A stretch of 47,411 nt of DNA from the NCBI RefSeq assembly GCF_002877365.1, contig NZ_MCWZ01000320.1, forward strand, positions 1,862-49,272, given 5' to 3'. The position numbers and the translations under genes were made by a program. Of the stretch, positions 7,588 to 15,705 are shown in pieces; positions within the stretch are counted from its first letter, which is position 1; the number at the start of each line of letters is the position of its first letter. This DNA is from Vibrio sp. 10N.261.55.A7. Its GTDB lineage: Bacteria; Pseudomonadota; Gammaproteobacteria; Enterobacterales; Vibrionaceae. The notes under the pieces were generated by a model. That model ran no database searches, was not told the DNA's origin, and saw only the letters and a program-made list of their open reading frames with translations.

Positions 7588-8832
7588 GTGTCAGTTCGAA
7601 ATATGACTTCTGTGTTTATTCCAGATAAAGACAAAGTACTTGATGCAAACGAGTTTTTGGATACTTGTAGTGACAAGGAGTACTTCGAATTTCGTCGAGA
7701 GCTTGAGGAGAATAGAAAAACGACTCCCGTCGCTTTGTGCAACGTCTGTTTCCAACCCGTCGTATTAAGAGCCACATCTCAACGAACAACGTTTTTTGCC
7801 CACCCGAAGAATTCTGAAGACTGCCCAATAAAAACAACATCGATTTTCACTCAGGAAGAAATACGAGCCATGCTATTTAATGGCCAAAAGGAAGGTCGGG
7901 CTCATAAGGAAAATAAACAGCTATTAGCTGACTATTTGATTGCTGACAGGCTATTTGATGATGAAGTTAGAATCGAGCCTACATTTCGCGAGAAGAACAA
8001 TGTTGGTGTGGCTAAAAAGTGGCGACGTCCTGATATTAGTTCAGTGTTTAAAGAGGGCAGAAAAGATGTTGTGTTTGAGCTTCAAGTAAACACGACTTTT
8101 TTAGATGTGATCATTCAACGAGAAAACTTTTATCGAGATAACGATACCTACATCGTTTGGGTATTCTTGTCATTTGACCCTAAACAGTTCACTACGCTAG
8201 ACATAGGTTATGCAAACAAAGCCAATATATTTGTTCTTGATGATGAAGCTAAACAAAAATCTGAAAAAGAAGACCAACTATATCTAACTTGCCACTATCA
8301 AGTGCCATACATGCAAGATGACCTAGATGTTGGGTATGAGTGGAACTCGTGTTTAGTTGAGTTTTCTGAGCTCACTTTTGATATTGAGAGTAAAAAGGTA
8401 TACGCCGTAGATACAACTGAGATAGACGAGCAAGTACACCAAACAATTAAAGTAGAGCTAGCTCGGATTGAGCAAGAACAAATAGAAATGGAAGCGGAAA
8501 GAGAGCGGCTCAAGAAAAAAGAGGAAGACGAGCGAAAAGCTGAGGCGGCTAGAATCGCAAAAATAGTAGAACTTGCCCAAGAAAATAGACGAACGTCACC
8601 GGCGTTTGACCCTTTTCGCATACCGTCAACGTCATCAAGATCATCTTCTAGCAGAGGAAAAAACTCATATGCCAATCGTAGAGAACAGTCTACATTTTCC
8701 CATGCAACACCTGAATCAAAGAAGTCGTTTGGTGATACTGTTTTGTGCCCCAAGTGCAGTGTAAGAGCGAAGCCAAAGAAAGTTGGGAACTCTCCAATAT
8801 GTAGCAATTGTATGTCTTATTTGGGTGACTAA
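7588..8832 (+). CDS. CoiA-like predicted nuclease with N- and C-terminal zinc-binding clusters
   Basis: A 414-residue protein built like the competence protein CoiA / DUF6035 group. An N-terminal zinc-binding unit has C51, C54, H72 and C79. A PD-(D/E)XK-like core follows, with RRPD (D149), FELQ (E164-x-Q166) and an IIQRENFY segment. A charged coiled coil spans about 284-330, a Ser/Arg-rich linker about 345-365, and a C-terminal zinc ribbon has C387, C390, C405 and C408. The ExQ variant in place of ExK is typical of CoiA-like enzymes. The start is GTG 7588 with agggt upstream; ATG 7603 is the alternative. The substrate is unknown. Its place in an accessory segment suggests a role in defence or DNA processing, which is inferred. 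Confidence 0.75.
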   Translation: MSVRNMTSVFIPDKDKVLDANEFLDTCSDKEYFEFRRELEENRKTTPVALCNVCFQPVVLRATSQRTTFFAHPKNSEDCPIKTTSIFTQEEIRAMLFNGQKEGRAHKENKQLLADYLIADRLFDDEVRIEPTFREKNNVGVAKKWRRPDISSVFKEGRKDVVFELQVNTTFLDVIIQRENFYRDNDTYIVWVFLSFDPKQFTTLDIGYANKANIFVLDDEAKQKSEKEDQLYLTCHYQVPYMQDDLDVGYEWNSCLVEFSELTFDIESKKVYAVDTTEIDEQVHQTIKVELARIEQEQIEMEAERERLKKKEEDERKAEAARIAKIVELAQENRRTSPAFDPFRIPSTSSRSSSSRGKNSYANRREQSTFSHATPESKKSFGDTVLCPKCSVRAKPKKVGNSPICSNCMSYLGD

Positions 8833-8893
8833 TAACGGTGCATCTATTTGATTAAAAGAAATAAGAACGCAGTATGAGCTTGGGTTGGTTCTA

Positions 8894-9385
8894 TTAGGAT
8901 AGATTCTCTGAGTCGTCTTGGTTGAGTAAAGTTGAAAAATGAGAAAAAAGCGTAAAGATCACATTAAACACTTCAATAATTAGTGCAACAGATAACATAA
9001 TAATTGTTAATTCAACCGCTGTGTAGAATGTATCCCTAGTTGGAAGAAGTTCATGAATAGGATAATTGAGTAACGGAATACCGGTTACCCTTAGGTATGG
9101 AAGCAATAATGATGAGACTAAACACATAAGAAGAAGAAGTATGTCCTTCTTCAGGCTTGCAAGAAAACCAGTGAATGCACTTAGATTGACCTTAGAGTTA
9201 GGTGATGAAGTAGTAGTGAGAAGGACACTGAAGATTATAGATATACCAGCTGTAATCCCACCTAAAATCGCACCAAGGATACCTGGAGTAGCAGATTCTA
9301 TAAGTGTGTACGCATCTTTGTTATCAGTTGAGAACCCCAAACAGACTCCAAATATTACGGCTAGTATAAATATAGTTTTAATCAT
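8894..9385 (-). CDS. Four-helix membrane protein, RexB-like partner of the upstream gene
   Basis: A 163-residue hydrophobic protein with four predicted membrane segments at about 2-18, 32-56, 73-92 and 115-138, a short polar loop after helix 2, and an acidic tail. I chose ATG 9385 because it overlaps the stop of the upstream gene by eight bases and places the first membrane helix at the N-terminus; the frame opens further upstream at 9439. Size, helix layout and coupling to a soluble partner resemble lambda RexB, an ion-channel-like abortive-infection protein, and more loosely the membrane subunit of Kiwa. This is an architectural resemblance, not proven homology. Confidence 0.7.
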   Translation of the reverse strand: MIKTIFILAVIFGVCLGFSTDNKDAYTLIESATPGILGAILGGITAGISIIFSVLLTTTSSPNSKVNLSAFTGFLASLKKDILLLLMCLVSSLLLPYLRVTGIPLLNYPIHELLPTRDTFYTAVELTIIMLSVALIIEVFNVIFTLFSHFSTLLNQDDSENLS

Positions 9386-10277
9386 TAGTTTGATCTTCAA
9401 TTGCATCTTCAAATTGGAATTTTGGTCTATATAGATCAAGAATTTCTTTTACATCACTAGGTCCATAACCAGAGAGTGTCACTTCAGTAACGCCTTTTCC
9501 TTCCATAACAACTATTTTGGCTGTCTTTTCACTTTTCACGCTAGTTAACTGCTTTTTGTGACCCATTAAACGGCCTTTCATTAACCAATGCCCACCACCT
9601 TTTCTGCACCAATTAACCATATTATTGAGCCAGCCTTCACTTTTAAGGTTTAACTGTTTGTCTTTGTTCTCAAAAGTTGTTGTAACCTTATTAGCATTTG
9701 TATTTGCCGCTGTATCTTTAAGCGCTTTTTTCATTTCTTTTTCAGTTTCACCGAATAAATTAGGTGGCGTCAATTCAAATGAAACTGACTCAACCAGCTC
9801 GAATCTGTCATACTCTTCCCAAAAACTATGGTCACTTTCATTAAGTACTGGTTCAATTTCGGCTCGGAGCCCAATCTCTGCTAATTCCATATTATTAGCT
9901 AGTTTTTTAAATGCTTTACAAGCAGCTGTGGGTGTTGAAAAGACGCTAGTTTTTTTCTCTACTAATATTACTTGCTGTTGCCTATCCCAAAACCAAACCA
10001 TAGGAGGAAAATCATCAACACTATATTCATTAAATTCTTTGTCGTGCCCATGTAATGCTTTAGCCCTGGAAACTATACCAGCCATTACACCTTCTTCTCG
10101 GCCCTGCACTTGTATCATTATAGAGAAAATTGTCTCACCATGTTCATTTTGCGGTGGGTTCTCAACTGAATGTAGAAGAGCATCTTCAAATGAAAAGATA
10201 TCCTTAGACATATTTTCATCAATAAACAGTTGAGGGTCTCCAGCAACGAGTGAAACCCTTAGAGCATAAAAATTCAT
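9378..10277 (-). CDS. Soluble RexA-like / DUF4747-like protein, first gene of a two-gene unit
   Basis: A 299-residue soluble protein, starting at ATG 10277 (MNFYALRVS); an upstream extension to 10343 exists but looks non-coding. It has an N-terminal beta-rich domain, a middle with AEIEPVLNES and ESVSFELTPPNLFGE, and a C-terminal region ending VTEVTLSGYGPSDVKEIL. Lambda RexA is 279 residues, likewise begins with an FYA segment and carries an IEP motif before a beta strand; DUF4747 proteins share the strand-then-PN pattern. It is followed with overlap by a four-helix membrane protein, as rexA is by rexB. I infer a sensor role in an abortive-infection-like pair. The match is weak and from memory of family features. 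Confidence 0.6.
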   Translation of the reverse strand: MNFYALRVSLVAGDPQLFIDENMSKDIFSFEDALLHSVENPPQNEHGETIFSIMIQVQGREEGVMAGIVSRAKALHGHDKEFNEYSVDDFPPMVWFWDRQQQVILVEKKTSVFSTPTAACKAFKKLANNMELAEIGLRAEIEPVLNESDHSFWEEYDRFELVESVSFELTPPNLFGETEKEMKKALKDTAANTNANKVTTTFENKDKQLNLKSEGWLNNMVNWCRKGGGHWLMKGRLMGHKKQLTSVKSEKTAKIVVMEGKGVTEVTLSGYGPSDVKEILDLYRPKFQFEDAIEDQTND

Positions 10278-10790
10278 AGTTGTATTTCTTATTTTGACGT
10301 TGTAAATCAGAATTTTAACTATAAAGAGTCTTGTTGCATACACTTAACAGTAGCTTTGCTCGTACGTAACTACTGTTTTTTTATACAGTGTAGTTTCAAA
10401 TTATTAATCTAGCAAGTTATTCGGTAGGTTGAACTGATGAGATAATGCGAAAAGTACGTGTCTAAATTGCGTCCAAGGCTGTTAGTTTGATTTTATTTAT
10501 ATAACCAAATCAACGTATTAGATTGATGATTGCGTAATCGAAAAAGAAGAAGGTAGGTTGGTGCTCTTGTTGCATGGTTGATTTACCAGATAGGTCATTA
10601 GCTTAGGTATATTAGACCATTGCATGCAAGGTATAGCAATCGGCTTCTGGGGCTTGCCTGTAATAGAGGCGCAAGTTTTAGATATGTATAAAGTGGAGCC
10701 TGTAGTTTATAGAAATCGTAGATGAGTCAGATTGTTAAAATTTCTACTGTCTATGTATTCTTGGTTTTATTATAACGTTGTTAATGTCAT
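10278..10790. other. AT-rich intergenic region at right border of accessory segment
   Basis: More than 500 bases with no convincing gene on either strand. It carries the promoter of the RexA/RexB-like unit and separates accessory genes from conserved chromosomal genes, so it is a plausible border of the island. No tRNA or obvious repeat of the 7462-7484 string was seen. Confidence 0.5.
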
Positions 10791-10828
10791 ACGTTGATTG
10801 AATATCCAGACGTTGAGTAAATATCCAG
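10791..10828 (+). repeat. 19-bp tandem repeat, two copies
   Basis: Two head-to-tail 19-base units, acgttgattgaatatccag at 10791-10809 and acgttgagtaaatatccag at 10810-10828, match at 17 of 19 positions. A third partial unit (acgt) follows. They lie just beyond the 3' end of the WYL regulator gene. The function is unknown; it could be a protein-binding iteron or a short slippage duplication. Confidence 0.8.
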
Positions 10829-10858
10829 ACGTAAAAGCTGAGTTATCGTTACAGGGCA

Positions 10859-11578
10859 TTAACGAACGAAATTGCGAAGAGGAGAGACGTGATCTTCAAA
10901 GGGAACGTGCCGCCTCAGAAACGTCGTCCCTTCGAGACATTCTGGTTCACTTATTCGGTCCATACGAAAATGCCGAATATCTTGACGTTTTTTGTCCCAG
11001 GCGACTAAATACCAAAGCGGAGGCAAAATTAGCATGGCTTGAGGTTCGACGCAGCGACTCGTCAGTGCTCCTTTTGCATCGCAGTATTGAAAGCGCAGAA
11101 GGCGCTTTTGTAGAAACGCGGCTTCAAAGGCAGACAGTAGTGATGGATCCATGATCCCGATGTCGGTTGTGTTCACTTGTGGCGCCAGTTTTCCTACGAA
11201 CAAGCAATCGAGAAAACGGCGCAAATCGACTATTTGCTCTGGTGAAAGAACCTGCTCAATTTTAGCCAATCCAACCTCTGCTAGCCCAGAAAAAGGCAGA
11301 CCACCAATCGCTCTCATTGATTCCACACTGATGAGAAGTGCAAAGATCTCAGCAACAGAGAGTCTCACTGTCGCTTGAATCGAATGAGGGTCGAGTTGTA
11401 ACCCGCCTCCACGCCCCGGCTCTGAATGAATGACAAAGCCTTCATCTCTAAGCGCACTAATATCACGTAAAATGGTTCGCCTAGAAGCACCTACCTCATT
11501 GGCAAGGTTGGCAACCGTAGAAGTGCCATTACGTCGAAGCGTACGCACAATCGCGTTTTGTCGAAGTTTAGAGTTCAT
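10859..11578 (-). CDS. YafY-like HTH/WYL transcriptional regulator
   Basis: A 239-residue regulator with an N-terminal winged helix (TVANLANEVGASRRTILRDI, about 20-60) and a C-terminal WYL ligand-sensing domain with a literal WYL in LPPLWYLVAW, followed by the FRMDRI segment. Proteins of this type usually sense a small molecule or nucleotide and control a neighbouring gene. It is divergent from an epoxide-hydrolase-like gene, with a 19-base palindrome between them that is the likely operator, so it probably controls that enzyme and itself. Confidence 0.9.
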   Translation of the reverse strand: MNSKLRQNAIVRTLRRNGTSTVANLANEVGASRRTILRDISALRDEGFVIHSEPGRGGGLQLDPHSIQATVRLSVAEIFALLISVESMRAIGGLPFSGLAEVGLAKIEQVLSPEQIVDLRRFLDCLFVGKLAPQVNTTDIGIMDPSLLSAFEAAFLQKRLLRFQYCDAKGALTSRCVEPQAMLILPPLWYLVAWDKKRQDIRHFRMDRISEPECLEGTTFLRRHVPFEDHVSPLRNFVR

Positions 11579-11597
11579 TTGGAAGTTAAGTCTTTTT

Positions 11598-11616
11598 GGT
11601 GACAGTATTTGTCACC
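11598..11616. promoter_or_regulatory. Palindromic operator candidate for the WYL regulator
   Basis: A perfect inverted repeat, GGTGACA-gtatt-TGTCACC, sits 20 bases upstream of the regulator start and about 135 bases upstream of the divergent hydrolase. Its symmetry and position suit a dimeric winged-helix regulator controlling both genes. Binding is inferred. Confidence 0.6.
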
Positions 11617-11751
11617 ATATCGTTTTATAAATTGTCTGTCCATGTAACGTCTGCTTTTCGGTTAGAACGAAAACCGGAGCGACTAACACATGGAAGTGGT
11701 GCACTTTGTAAACAAGACGCTGTTGACCTCTAACTTAATAAAGAGAAAGAA

Positions 11752-12684
11752 ATGTACAATCCAAATGATTTTCCCAAGCCAACGCCGATATCTGTTAATG
11801 GTATTGAACTTGAAGTCTTCGAAGCTGGACAGCAAAACGCTGGAAACCCAATCGTGCTTTGTCACGGCTGGCCGGAACACGCTTTTTCGTGGCGCTATCA
11901 AATACCCGAGCTTGTGGAGGCTGGTTACCATGTCATTGTTCCCAACCAGAGAGGTTATGGGAACTCTTCTTGCCCAAAAGAAGTGACTGACTACGACATT
12001 AAACATTTGTCGGATGATCTAGTCGCTCTTCTTGAGCATTTCGGATACGAAGACGCAATTTTTGTTGGTCATGATTGGGGGGCAATGGTCGTTTGGGGAC
12101 TGACACTGCTGCACCCTGAGCGTGTTAAAAAGGTGATTAATCTGAGCCTACCTTATCAAGAACGTGGACAGATACCATGGATCGAATTGATGGAACAGAT
12201 ACTGGGCGGCGATTATTACTTTGTGCATTTCAATCGACAGCCTGGGGTTGCCGATGCCGTATTGAACAATAATACGTTCCAGTTCTTGCGCAATTTGTAT
12301 CGGAAAAATGAACCGCCAAAAGAATTTGAGCAAGGAATGGCGATGATCAACCTCGCACAAGATGAAAAGCCATTGGGCGAGCCTGTTATGTCTGATCGTG
12401 AATTAGCCGTCTTTGTCACCGCTTTTGAATCTAATGGATTTACGAGCAGCATAAACTGGTATCGAAATCTAGACAGGAACTGGAGATTGCTGGCTGATGT
12501 TGATCCAATCATTCAACAGCCTACACTCATGATTTATGGTGAGCGAGATTCTATCCCTAAATCTGAAAATTTAAGCAAATTTGTACCAAACGTGGACGTT
12601 GTTAGCTTAGATTGTGGTCACTGGATTCAACAAGAAAACCCAAAAGAGACCAATCGAGCGATAATTGCCTGGTTGAATAAATAA
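11752..12684 (+). CDS. Epoxide-hydrolase-like alpha/beta hydrolase
   Basis: A 310-residue alpha/beta hydrolase. The oxyanion motif HGWPE starts at H38. The nucleophile elbow GHDWGA carries an aspartate (D108), which is the mark of epoxide hydrolases and haloalkane dehalogenases, and the HGWP form favours epoxide hydrolase. The catalytic histidine is H290 in DCGHWIQQENP, and the acid is probably in the GERDSIP segment. The start ATG 11752 has agagaaag upstream. It lies divergent from the WYL regulator. The substrate is unknown; detoxification of an epoxide is likely. A GC-rich hairpin follows the gene. Confidence 0.85.
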   Translation: MYNPNDFPKPTPISVNGIELEVFEAGQQNAGNPIVLCHGWPEHAFSWRYQIPELVEAGYHVIVPNQRGYGNSSCPKEVTDYDIKHLSDDLVALLEHFGYEDAIFVGHDWGAMVVWGLTLLHPERVKKVINLSLPYQERGQIPWIELMEQILGGDYYFVHFNRQPGVADAVLNNNTFQFLRNLYRKNEPPKEFEQGMAMINLAQDEKPLGEPVMSDRELAVFVTAFESNGFTSSINWYRNLDRNWRLLADVDPIIQQPTLMIYGERDSIPKSENLSKFVPNVDVVSLDCGHWIQQENPKETNRAIIAWLNK

Positions 12685-12713
12685 CAGAGGAAGTTTCATT
12701 GATGACGCATCAG

Positions 12714-12736
12714 CCCCTTCGAGTAGTTCGAAGGGG
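12714..12736. terminator. Hairpin between convergent genes
   Basis: A nine-base stem, CCCCTTCGA-gtagt-TCGAAGGGG, lies between the hydrolase and the convergent hypothetical gene. It lacks a clear T-run on either side, so terminator function is probable rather than certain. Confidence 0.5.
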
Positions 12737-12821
12737 AAAGGTCGATCTTGGTTATCGTTTCACTAATTATTTAGAAGTCGACGCCACGCGTAAGACTCGC
12801 TTTAATCATGACCATGAAGCC

Positions 12822-13544
12822 TTAAGCCACTTCTTTTTCAATCACATGTTTAGGGTCTACGTTTGATTCTATTTGTGTTCTACTGAGACTTCCGTTCTCT
12901 AAAATAGAAAGAAAATGTTCTCTCTGGGCATCGGCGTATTCACCCGTTACATCGGAGAGCGCAGTCAGGCCCACTTTTGCAAGATCGTAAGCGCTGTTTA
13001 GATGGCCTTTACGCTTTTCAATTGAGACTCGGTATTTCAAGTTTTCAATTCTTACTTTAAGCCGAAGTTCTTCTAGCCGGGCTAATTCAACACTGCTTTC
13101 TGTGATAGGAAGCGTGCCTAGTTTTCGTTCTCGGTTTACCGCTGTTTTTAGTGCTTTAATTCTTTTAAGAATAGAAAGACATTGCTTGGAATCATTAGGA
13201 ACAGAAAACTTGAGTTCTTTACTTCGGTAAAACGTTGACATCTGACTCAGTTCAGTCCGACTAATATTGAGCCTTTCCTTGATAGAAACATCGCTCGGTT
13301 TTAATTCGGCCATTCCTTCTAAGATGCTGTGAATGCGTTTGGCTAGACTGGTCGTCATCGTCTTGCTGAGAGGGATCGGTACAGAGCGATACAGCAGATC
13401 TTCATAGTATTTCAATGAATTCTGTAGCCGTTGAAAGCTCTTTTCAGTTTGTTGTTTTGTCTTGGATTTTTTGAGGATTCTAGTACAGGTATAGAGGCTT
13501 AATAAGCAGAGTACTGTCAATAAGACTGGAAACGTAAATGACAT
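12822..13544 (-). CDS. Hypothetical N-anchored helical protein
   Basis: A 240-residue protein with one N-terminal membrane helix (residues 3-22, FTFPVLLTVLCLLSLYTCTR) followed by a long, charged, helical cytoplasmic region with heptad-like patterns (about 95-185). I do not recognise a family. It has no close same-strand neighbours within an operon; the hydrolase is convergent and a DM13 gene divergent. The strong helical content suggests a scaffold or envelope-linked protein, but nothing more can be supported. Confidence 0.7.
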   Translation of the reverse strand: MSFTFPVLLTVLCLLSLYTCTRILKKSKTKQQTEKSFQRLQNSLKYYEDLLYRSVPIPLSKTMTTSLAKRIHSILEGMAELKPSDVSIKERLNISRTELSQMSTFYRSKELKFSVPNDSKQCLSILKRIKALKTAVNRERKLGTLPITESSVELARLEELRLKVRIENLKYRVSIEKRKGHLNSAYDLAKVGLTALSDVTGEYADAQREHFLSILENGSLSRTQIESNVDPKHVIEKEVA

Positions 13545-13574
13545 TTATTTGCTCAGGTAATACGAAAATATTCT

Positions 13575-13715
13575 ATGGCCGTTGATAATAGGGGCGTTGT
13601 TCTATTGTGTAAAACGCGAATGTCCGTTTTATTGGTTTTCGTGATCCTTGTTGGTTTAATTGCATCATCGGGTGTATGGGCGGTGAGGGTTTTATTAATT
13701 CGTCTTATATATTAG
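13575..13715 (+). CDS. Possible small membrane protein
   Basis: A 46-codon frame with a strongly hydrophobic centre (MSVLLVFVILVGLIASSGVW) and a basic end. It lies 67 bases upstream of the DM13 gene on the same strand. There is no good ribosome binding site at ATG 13575 or at the internal ATG 13620, so this is only a candidate. Confidence 0.25.
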   Translation: MAVDNRGVVLLCKTRMSVLLVFVILVGLIASSGVWAVRVLLIRLIY

Positions 13716-13782
13716 GTTGTTAAATTAGTTTGATGTGTCAAAATTTAAAGAAATAACTGTTATACGTCGCTCAGGAGGAGCA

Positions 13783-14259
13783 ATGAAATTACGTACAGCA
13801 TTCTTTTTGGTTGTCAGTCATTTGTCAGTGGGTGCGCTTGGTTTTGCCCTTGGTATCTATGTGCTTCCTATACTCATTGCACCTGACTCACCAACTGAAT
13901 CACAGGTTGAATCTATGTCTTTAACAGCAAAGTTTACCGCTCACTTTAAAAAGGATTTAGCAGGCAGTGACTCTTTGCATTGGGGGCAGGGTGTTGTGTC
14001 AATAAGTGATGAGGTGATTACTCTTTCTGGAACATTAGCACCAGGCCCAGACTATAAATTGTACCTTTCACCCGAGTTTGTTGAAACAGAAGCGGAAGTG
14101 CTGGAACTGAAAGAAAAGATGGTACGAGTTGGGGACGTGAAAACCTTCGAGAACTTTATTGTCGATGTGTCACCCGATATAGATCCTGCTCAGTACAATA
14201 CCGTGTTGATATGGTGTGAGACTTTTCAAGAATTCATCACAGCGGCTCAATATCAATAA
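13783..14259 (+). CDS. DM13-domain membrane-anchored protein
   Basis: A 158-residue protein starting at ATG 13783, which has an ideal site (aggagg) just upstream; the longer frame from 13735 is rejected. An N-terminal membrane helix (about 6-28) is followed by a DM13 domain. The domain shows TLAPGPDYKLYLSPEF, VRVGDVKTFENF, and the conserved cysteine segment VLIWCETFQEFI. DM13 domains are proposed to take part in redox or electron-transfer reactions, with the conserved cysteine as a key residue. The domain should face the periplasm. It stands alone, convergent with an MFS gene. Confidence 0.85.
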   Translation: MKLRTAFFLVVSHLSVGALGFALGIYVLPILIAPDSPTESQVESMSLTAKFTAHFKKDLAGSDSLHWGQGVVSISDEVITLSGTLAPGPDYKLYLSPEFVETEAEVLELKEKMVRVGDVKTFENFIVDVSPDIDPAQYNTVLIWCETFQEFITAAQYQ

Positions 14260-14322
14260 GTACTGCTATTCACACATTCTTTATTTATGAGCTCTGTAGC
14301 AAATGGTGAATTTTTGATCGTC

Positions 14323-14369
14323 AATGGTTTTAGTGTCTGAGTGTTTAAGCGGACAACACTAAAACCATT
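14323..14369. terminator. Bidirectional terminator candidate
   Basis: A 14-base perfect stem, AATGGTTTTAGTGT paired with ACACTAAAACCATT, encloses a 19-base loop between the convergent DM13 and MFS genes. The runs of T and A in the arms allow termination in either direction. Confidence 0.6.
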
Positions 14370-14392
14370 TGAGTCACATCAAAATTTGGTGG

Positions 14393-15553
14393 TTATTCAC
14401 CCGCCATAATTTGCCGCTTGCCTTTGACGCTCGCTAGCAGCATATAAATGCAGGTCGCGAGCATTGAGACAAACAGGTATCCCAACAAACCCTGTTGAGC
14501 GGCGCCATACCAATCCGCAAGGACGGGCCCTAAGACCGAACCTATACTGTAGCTAAATAGCATCACTTGTGTGATTGAAACAAGATAGTTTGTGTCCATT
14601 CCATCGCAGCCTAGATTGATCGCGATGGGATACAATGCGAAGCTCGCCATACCTAATAAGAACAAACTTACCGCAAATACATTGAGATCTGGATTCACCA
14701 CACTCATTGCAATAGCACCAGAGCCTAGTAAGCAAAACATTGCCATGAGCAAGGTTCTGCCCAAGTACTTTGACAACCAAGGTACAGTCGGTTGAACAAC
14801 CATGCCACCAAGGATAATCAGCGCCATTAAAGAGCCTATCTCATTGTTGCTGATACCACGGCTTTTTAGCTCTAAAGGCATTAGCCCGTAGATTGCACCC
14901 AATGTTAAACCCGAGACAATACAGCCTATGATCGCAGCGTGGTTTAACTTCGATATCTGTTTAAGTGACAGTGTGTCGCTTTCTTCTACTTGAGGCGGTG
15001 TTGATTCGACAAACAGCAGAACTAAGATAGCAAAACTCAACAATGTGAAAATCGTGATAAATGGTACACCACCAGTAATGCCGATATAGCCTATGCCAAG
15101 TTGCCCAAATGCGGAACCGCCATAGAGTGCACCCATATACAAACCAAGGCGCTTAGCTCGGTTTGATTCTTCTCCGTGTAATAACCAAGACTCCACGATG
15201 ACAAAAATACCGGCGACCGACATACCTGCAATAAACCGTGCGGTTAGCCAAGTCGTTGCGTTGGAAAAAACGGGCAGAACCAAAATGGTGGCTATGAGCA
15301 CAGCAAGACAGAATACAAACGCACCACGATGACCAAGTTTTGACACTAATGGTTCAACAGTGAGCGCACCTACAAGAAGACCAGCGTAAAAAACACTTGC
15401 TAGCCAGCTCGCGAGATTACTTTCTAGCCCGTAATGTGGAAGCATGAGAGGGATTAAGCTCATCAAATACCCCGACGCTACAGCGTAGAATGTAAGCGCA
15501 ATAACCGGCACAGAGATGCGGGATTTTGGCATTAAATCAAGTGTTTTTTCCAA
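14393..15553 (-). CDS. YcaD-like MFS transporter
   Basis: A 386-residue major facilitator with 12 membrane segments and a central cytoplasmic loop near 185-200. The RFIAGMSVAGIFVIVESWLL stretch and EESNRAKRLGLYM are typical of the YcaD subfamily. The start is TTG 15553, supported by GGAGG eight bases upstream; the first ATG is 15532. The substrate is unknown. It is upstream-adjacent to trxC in the same direction, separated by an 11-base inverted repeat, so it is probably transcribed on its own. Confidence 0.85.
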   Translation of the reverse strand: MEKTLDLMPKSRISVPVIALTFYAVASGYLMSLIPLMLPHYGLESNLASWLASVFYAGLLVGALTVEPLVSKLGHRGAFVFCLAVLIATILVLPVFSNATTWLTARFIAGMSVAGIFVIVESWLLHGEESNRAKRLGLYMGALYGGSAFGQLGIGYIGITGGVPFITIFTLLSFAILVLLFVESTPPQVEESDTLSLKQISKLNHAAIIGCIVSGLTLGAIYGLMPLELKSRGISNNEIGSLMALIILGGMVVQPTVPWLSKYLGRTLLMAMFCLLGSGAIAMSVVNPDLNVFAVSLFLLGMASFALYPIAINLGCDGMDTNYLVSITQVMLFSYSIGSVLGPVLADWYGAAQQGLLGYLFVSMLATCIYMLLASVKGKRQIMAGE

Positions 15554-15640
15554 TGTAGATGCCTCCGAAGTTAGTGGGATTAAACGACTTTCGGAGTGGA
15601 ATATGAGCTTGATTATAGAAAAGATAAAACGAATAATTTT

Positions 15641-15675
15641 GACCTTATCGACAAATTATATTTATCGATAAGGTC
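15641..15675. terminator. 11-bp inverted repeat between trxC and the MFS gene
   Basis: GACCTTATCGA at 15641-15651 and TCGATAAGGTC at 15665-15675 form a perfect stem around a 13-base AT loop. It lies about 30 bases after the trxC stop, so it may be its terminator. It lacks a T-run in that direction, so an operator for the downstream MFS gene is also possible. Confidence 0.5.
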
Positions 15676-15705
15676 GGCTTGGAGTCTTTAGGTTTTAACT
15701 CGACG

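Noticed and set aside
8298..8807. 169-codon frame on the - strand inside the CoiA-like gene
   Set aside because: Ser-rich low-complexity antisense shadow; the + strand protein has clear motifs.
10798..11154. 118-codon frame on the + strand
   Set aside because: It runs antisense through the 3' half of the WYL regulator, starts on a TTG inside the 19-base repeat and has Arg/Glu-biased composition of a shadow frame.
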